Assembly: GCA_029259995.1 (NCBI GenBank)
Contig: JAJDEC010000316.1
Coordinates: 1-9,635, forward strand
Source of the DNA: Phycisphaerae bacterium
GTDB lineage: Bacteria > Planctomycetota > Phycisphaerae > UBA1845 > UTPLA1
Direction: 5' to 3'
DNA: 9,635 nt
Position 1 is the first letter of the stretch. The number at the start of each line of letters is the position of its first letter. The notes beneath the pieces are model-generated. The model saw only the letters and a list, made by a program, of their open reading frames with translations, did no database searches and was not told the origin of the DNA. The position numbers were made by a program, and so were the translations under genes. Positions 7,501 to 9,635 of this stretch are shown piece by piece.

Positions 7501-9041
7501 GCATGCTTTGTGGCCGTCTCCACAGATCCATAAATGGATTTGACACTCGCCTTCCTGATGTCCTTCGTGGGCGTATCAGCCATATGCGCCAAGCTGTTCG
7601 TCCCCATTGCAACCAGGCTGATGACCACTGCCGCAATTGCGACCGACGCGACAAGTAACCAGCGTCCCAGCTTCACGTTGCGTTTGACGTCGTCAACGTT
7701 GCGGAACACGAGTCCCTGCTCGGGAAGCATCTTGTCAAAGAAGTAGTCGCGAATGAAAAACGGCTTCGTATCCGGATAGGTCATTTCGAGCTGAGCGAAA
7801 TTTGTCGCCGCGTCCTCACCGATTCGCTCACGCAGGTGCTTCGTCAGCAGCGCGCCTTCCTGTGTGGCGCTCGTGAAATAGATTCCTCTGAAAACAAGGT
7901 TCTTCATCGCACGTGGATTCTTCACGTACGGAAACAGCGTTCGGACATACGTCGTCAACGGCGAATAAAGCTCGCGGAATTCCTCGGGAAACGTGTAGGC
8001 GGCGCCGGCCACGGCCTTGGCGAGATCATCATCCTCGTCGGCCGTTTCGTGCAGACGCTTCAGCCTCAGATCATTGAGCTGATTGTAGAGTTCGTTGAAG
8101 TCGTCACCGAAGTGATCAGGCTGGTATACCTCATCGTAATCGCCCGGCCGGGACCAGCCGACGAGCTGATGACGCGTCTGGACGTCTCGCCTCGCCTGAT
8201 CGAAGAGCTCCATGAACCCGACGATCTTGTCGCACTTTGTCACGACGAAATACGTCGCAAACGTCACGCCCAGGCGCGCCTGCAACTCGCGCAGACGTTC
8301 CAATGCGATATTCGCATCTTCCTCATGTTTCTGTTGAGGATCCTCAAGCAGATGTTCGGCCGAAACGCAAACGATCGCGCCGTTGATCGGATAGCCGGGG
8401 CGCCCCTTTGCAATCGTCTCGAGAAACCCCTTCCACTCGCGATAGTCCTTGTCCTCCTTCGGATTCGTCAGCCGACCGGCCATGTCAACGACAACAGCCT
8501 CTTCCGAGAAGAAGAAGTTGTAGTCGAGCGTTCCCAGTCCCGTCCCTTCAGGTTTGCCGGCCGAGAACGTCAGCGATCCCTTCTCGATCAGGCGCGTCTT
8601 TCCGCAGCCGGAATCGCCGATCGTGATATACCAGGGCAGGTCATAGACGTTGACCCCGAATTCCTTCTTCATCTGTTTGACGTTGCCCTGGAACTTGTCG
8701 TTGTTTTCGCGGATGCGATCTCGGGCGTCCATCGCGACCGGCCCCGATGTGCCGGAATCCGCAAGCTGCCGCGTCATCTTTCGTTCGCGTCGGCCCTTGA
8801 AGTAGCCGAAGAAGCGCGTGACGAGGAATCCCAGCACGATCAATCCGACAATCGCGCCAATGATGACAAGGGCACCGACCGTCCGCCGGTTTCTGGGCTC
8901 CACATCGAAAAGGCCGCCGATCAGATCGGATAGCAGGTAGACGATCGTCGACGGAGCCCCGATTCCAACGACGAGAAAGACGATGCGCAGCTCGTTGGGG
9001 AGTTTCTGATACCACGCGAGCAGATTCTGCAGGAGTTTCAT
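4575..9041 (-). CDS. tssM: TssM (IcmF/VasK) inner-membrane T6SS protein with NTPase domain
   Basis: TssM is anchored in the inner membrane, binds TssL and (in Proteobacteria) TssJ, and spans the periplasm in the trans-envelope channel. This one is 1488 aa; well-studied members are about 1,100-1,200. Order seen: hydrophobic helices at about 19-40 and 54-75; a cytoplasmic domain 76-459 with Walker A GDSGCGKT (142-149), Walker B-like VVVDMAGR (183-190) and the guanine-type motif TKCD (268-271); the family motif RGIYFTSATQEG (385-396); a third membrane helix at about 460-479; then a roughly 1,000-residue periplasmic part that I can recognise only in general helical style. The protein ends in the basic KKIRRR. 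All three nucleotide-binding motifs look intact, so NTP binding is plausible. The ATG at 9039-9041 has GAGGG (9047-9051) five bases upstream. It follows the TssL-like gene, the usual tssL-tssM neighbourhood. The last 300 bases are markedly AT-richer than the N-terminal half. Confidence 0.96.
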   Translation of the reverse strand: MKLLQNLLAWYQKLPNELRIVFLVVGIGAPSTIVYLLSDLIGGLFDVEPRNRRTVGALVIIGAIVGLIVLGFLVTRFFGYFKGRRERKMTRQLADSGTSGPVAMDARDRIRENNDKFQGNVKQMKKEFGVNVYDLPWYITIGDSGCGKTRLIEKGSLTFSAGKPEGTGLGTLDYNFFFSEEAVVVDMAGRLTNPKEDKDYREWKGFLETIAKGRPGYPINGAIVCVSAEHLLEDPQQKHEEDANIALERLRELQARLGVTFATYFVVTKCDKIVGFMELFDQARRDVQTRHQLVGWSRPGDYDEVYQPDHFGDDFNELYNQLNDLRLKRLHETADEDDDLAKAVAGAAYTFPEEFRELYSPLTTYVRTLFPYVKNPRAMKNLVFRGIYFTSATQEGALLTKHLRERIGEDAATNFAQLEMTYPDTKPFFIRDYFFDKMLPEQGLVFRNVDDVKRNVKLGRWLLVASVAIAAVVISLVAMGTNSLAHMADTPTKDIRKASVKSIYGSVETATKHADVLDKDAEDLKKTDFFAWLVAMMNFDSSGPANNVQIVRSALIERGIVANLIGSAQSALKNHQISPPESANGSGESPPAPLLSGLEAYLSWWGCSAVSKNGVDGEAATKRYDVVARLADEETLKLSSEQIGTILTAYWDTHFDKLAPNDYPEHADEKLEHRRAAYPGHRTPDLVIKPVFATENPDWDESARKWGAYRKEVEKTVDSALGQISTYYLSIAGLKGGQLDGHFKGWLELPEICEQVEQDYDAILKLRDRGVESRKELETLQSDFQTPLARLVKYRDFIWEAEAIRDSSGFERIPTLDGLILSYREQWTAPLERLEDALNSCIKSTDDAEPSASGLLEEDENLRKAILNKISGCKQSLDEAYWKSLQDKGVIPNDLPVNFDKKYLKDYFELRGGGNPCPHVFDVSLGKPGERDSIQPTQSFKDVVSILKKLHEDVGSQMTMREQNPGEWVFSLELLSKRLTDSKPESIDQIKNESAWRPDQLGELAKTCARLGVRGDITSALGTLAEQLSRCQEGQNEVGIAAMWNDFSECKPNDRFQMCANQPGNGLEMWAHRDRLRTIVQDSAALKERLDSISENDYFPSAEGSLHRKCGELIRPTVVKYLDHYFRSWRDLATVPKVTSANANNWSDYTSKMADNETGARMGGWLREVLKHVAFAEDRSEPTAMPFASEIDVARSTTWQDSMAMFVEARRIGDTPDTAGKLLKTWNTFESDIARVNLNAANVGELKWPQSMEFKVFPTHVSQELMASVIYGREIADKEIDRQLRKGAGNARGCPFAGETGTPGREDFEKFISNSLAIKKQFELFDNGLAGSEARREFYAACEDWNDYLSSSVRLGFGKPNLDGPGTKNGHNRIVLVFGGKKYCWNPNTLELLGPPSDSNLGNSIIGCGRCDDLDSITRIANMPDLEAEEKVIDARVKITDPLEVACWFESGRGSISTEMMVRGKRLTIDIPVKFDGRRPPSKKIRRR

Positions 9042-9235
9042 TGCGGCCCTCGGCTCATTCCCGGCCAGTCAGGCACTGCATCACTCTCGATGCGTGCATT
9101 GCGATTCAGAGATTTCCAAAGTACATACCGATTCGAGTGCGTGATTCATCCTTCCGTCCCAAAGTATGAGAAGAACGGCGAACACCTCAACGCCACATCC
9201 GTCACTGCAACGATCACGACGATTTCAGTTGCCGA

Positions 9236-9248
9236 CGGGCATCGCCCG
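9236..9248. repeat. Second GC-rich hairpin with the same arm sequence
   Basis: Perfect inverted repeat CGGGC, loop ATC, GCCCG. The five-base arms are the same as the core of the hairpin at 9281-9295, so the arms of the two hairpins could also pair with each other and give alternative folds. The stem is short, and in GC-rich DNA it can occur by chance. Confidence 0.4.
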
Positions 9249-9280
9249 ATCAGATCGACACGGCTACCAAGCGAGTCGCT

Positions 9281-9295
9281 CGGGCGCCTCGCCCG
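9281..9295. repeat. GC-rich hairpin downstream of the tssL-like gene
   Basis: Perfect inverted repeat: CGGGCG, three-base loop, CGCCCG. It lies 49 bases past the stop codon of the tssL-like gene. There is no T-run after it on either strand, so it does not look like a rho-independent terminator. It could stabilise a 3' end or pause transcription before tssM. Confidence 0.5.
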
Positions 9296-9343
9296 CCCGC
9301 GGAGAACGCCAATCGTCCGGACGTCATCCGCCGATCGCCGGTC

Positions 9344-9635
9344 CTAATCCTCTGATGTCTCAGACGATGCGGACGAATCGGTCTTGTCATCCCCTTGCCC
9401 TGGAGCGAATTCCTTATTCTCGAAGAACTGCCCCGTTTGCGCAGCCTTCGCGGCGCGACCAAAGAACTCCGTCGCGTTCGTCCATCCGTATTTGAAAGCG
9501 AACATCGAGGACAGGAGCGCGGCAATCGCGACGACAAGCACAACGGACAGCTTCATTCCCAGGTTGTAGTCAATGTCGAGCTCGATGTTGTGCCGATAGG
9601 CATCGGGGAACATCTCCTTCTGATGCGTCCGCTTG
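9344..9635 (-). CDS. tssL: C-terminal part of a TssL/DotU-like membrane protein, cut by the window edge
   Basis: The frame is open through the right edge, so this is the 3' end of a longer gene; 96 residues are visible. Taking the ATG at 9611-9613 as a start would give an 89-aa protein, and an AGAAGGAG-like run sits directly against that ATG with no spacer, so I do not think it is the true start. The visible part is a charged stretch containing FPDAYRHNIELD, one membrane helix (about LSVVLVVAIAALLSSMFAF), a KYGW boundary, and a 45-residue hydrophilic tail ending in acidic and serine residues. A soluble domain followed by one C-terminal membrane anchor, immediately upstream of tssM, fits TssL, which carries its anchor near the C-terminus. 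The identification rests mainly on position and topology; another membrane protein of the cluster cannot be excluded. Confidence 0.6.
   Translation of the reverse strand, partial: KRTHQKEMFPDAYRHNIELDIDYNLGMKLSVVLVVAIAALLSSMFAFKYGWTNATEFFGRAAKAAQTGQFFENKEFAPGQGDDKTDSSASSETSED

Larger units (their letters stand above)
9042..9343. other. 302-base spacer between the tssL-like gene and tssM; no gene seen
   Basis: No frame here has a ribosome-binding site, recognisable motif or convincing coding character; the short open frames are chance frames. It holds the tssM ribosome-binding site (GAGGG, 9047-9051), two GC-rich hairpins (9236-9248 and 9281-9295), and a weak promoter-like pair on the minus strand, TTGAGG (9185-9190) and CATACT (9163-9168) at 16 bases. 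The half nearest tssM is AT-richer than the half nearest the tssL-like gene. Spacers this long between tssL and tssM are unusual, so a regulatory leader for tssM is a reasonable guess. Confidence 0.55.

Noticed and set aside
7836..8933. Open frame of 365 codons on the plus strand
   Set aside because: It lies entirely opposite the NTPase region of tssM, whose motifs are intact. The predicted protein is rich in Arg, Leu and Val without any recognisable domain, as expected of an antisense shadow in GC-rich DNA.
9163..9190. Promoter-like pair TTGAGG/CATACT before tssM
   Set aside because: Each box matches only four of six bases and the spacing is 16, with no support from a shared hexamer; too weak for a separate feature.
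9281..9295. Rho-independent terminator after the tssL-like gene
   Set aside because: The stem is good but there is no run of T after it on the minus strand, so it does not meet the usual definition. It is kept only as a hairpin.
9090..9347. 85-codon plus-strand frame in the tssL-tssM spacer
   Set aside because: It has an Arg/Ser/Thr-rich composition with no motif and no convincing ribosome-binding site, and it runs into the end of the tssL-like gene on the other strand.

Overview
The window carries part of a type VI secretion system (T6SS) gene cluster. Every gene I can support lies on the minus strand, so the genes are read from high to low coordinates. In transcription order they are the C-terminal part of a TssL/DotU-like membrane protein (cut by the right edge), tssM, tagF, tssA, tssB and the N-terminal 280 residues of tssC (cut by the left edge). 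No tRNA, rRNA, CRISPR array, insertion sequence or cargo/effector gene is visible.

Region by region: 9344-9635 is the end of the TssL-like gene. A 302-base spacer (9042-9343) follows, with two short GC-rich hairpins and no gene I can support. Then come tssM (4575-9041, 1488 aa, unusually long), a 173-base spacer, tagF (3337-4401), a 182-base spacer, tssA (1565-3154), a 104-base spacer, tssB (909-1460), a 68-base spacer and the start of tssC (1-840). The spacers before tagF, tssA and tssB each contain a sigma70-like -35/-10 pair with exactly 17 bases between the boxes. I saw no canonical rho-independent terminator, so the genes are probably co-transcribed with internal re-initiation.

How the genes work together: TssL and TssM are inner-membrane parts of the trans-envelope complex, and TssM carries an NTPase domain. 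TssA acts in sheath assembly. TssB and TssC copolymerise into the contractile sheath. TagF is a regulator known in other T6SSs as a post-translational repressor. Genes for TssJ, TssK, TssE, TssF, TssG, Hcp, VgrG and ClpV are not in this window.

Organism: the DNA is moderately GC-rich, the T6SS proteins are recognisable but divergent, and the gene order tssL-tssM-tagF-tssA-tssB-tssC comes with loose spacing (68-302 bases, no overlaps). Together with alanine/proline-rich or acidic extensions on several proteins, this suggests a Gram-negative bacterium outside the best-studied Proteobacteria. Planctomycetota is my best guess, but it is an inference from style and not from a marker gene. The system itself is a known type; what is interesting here is its divergence and its regulatory layout.
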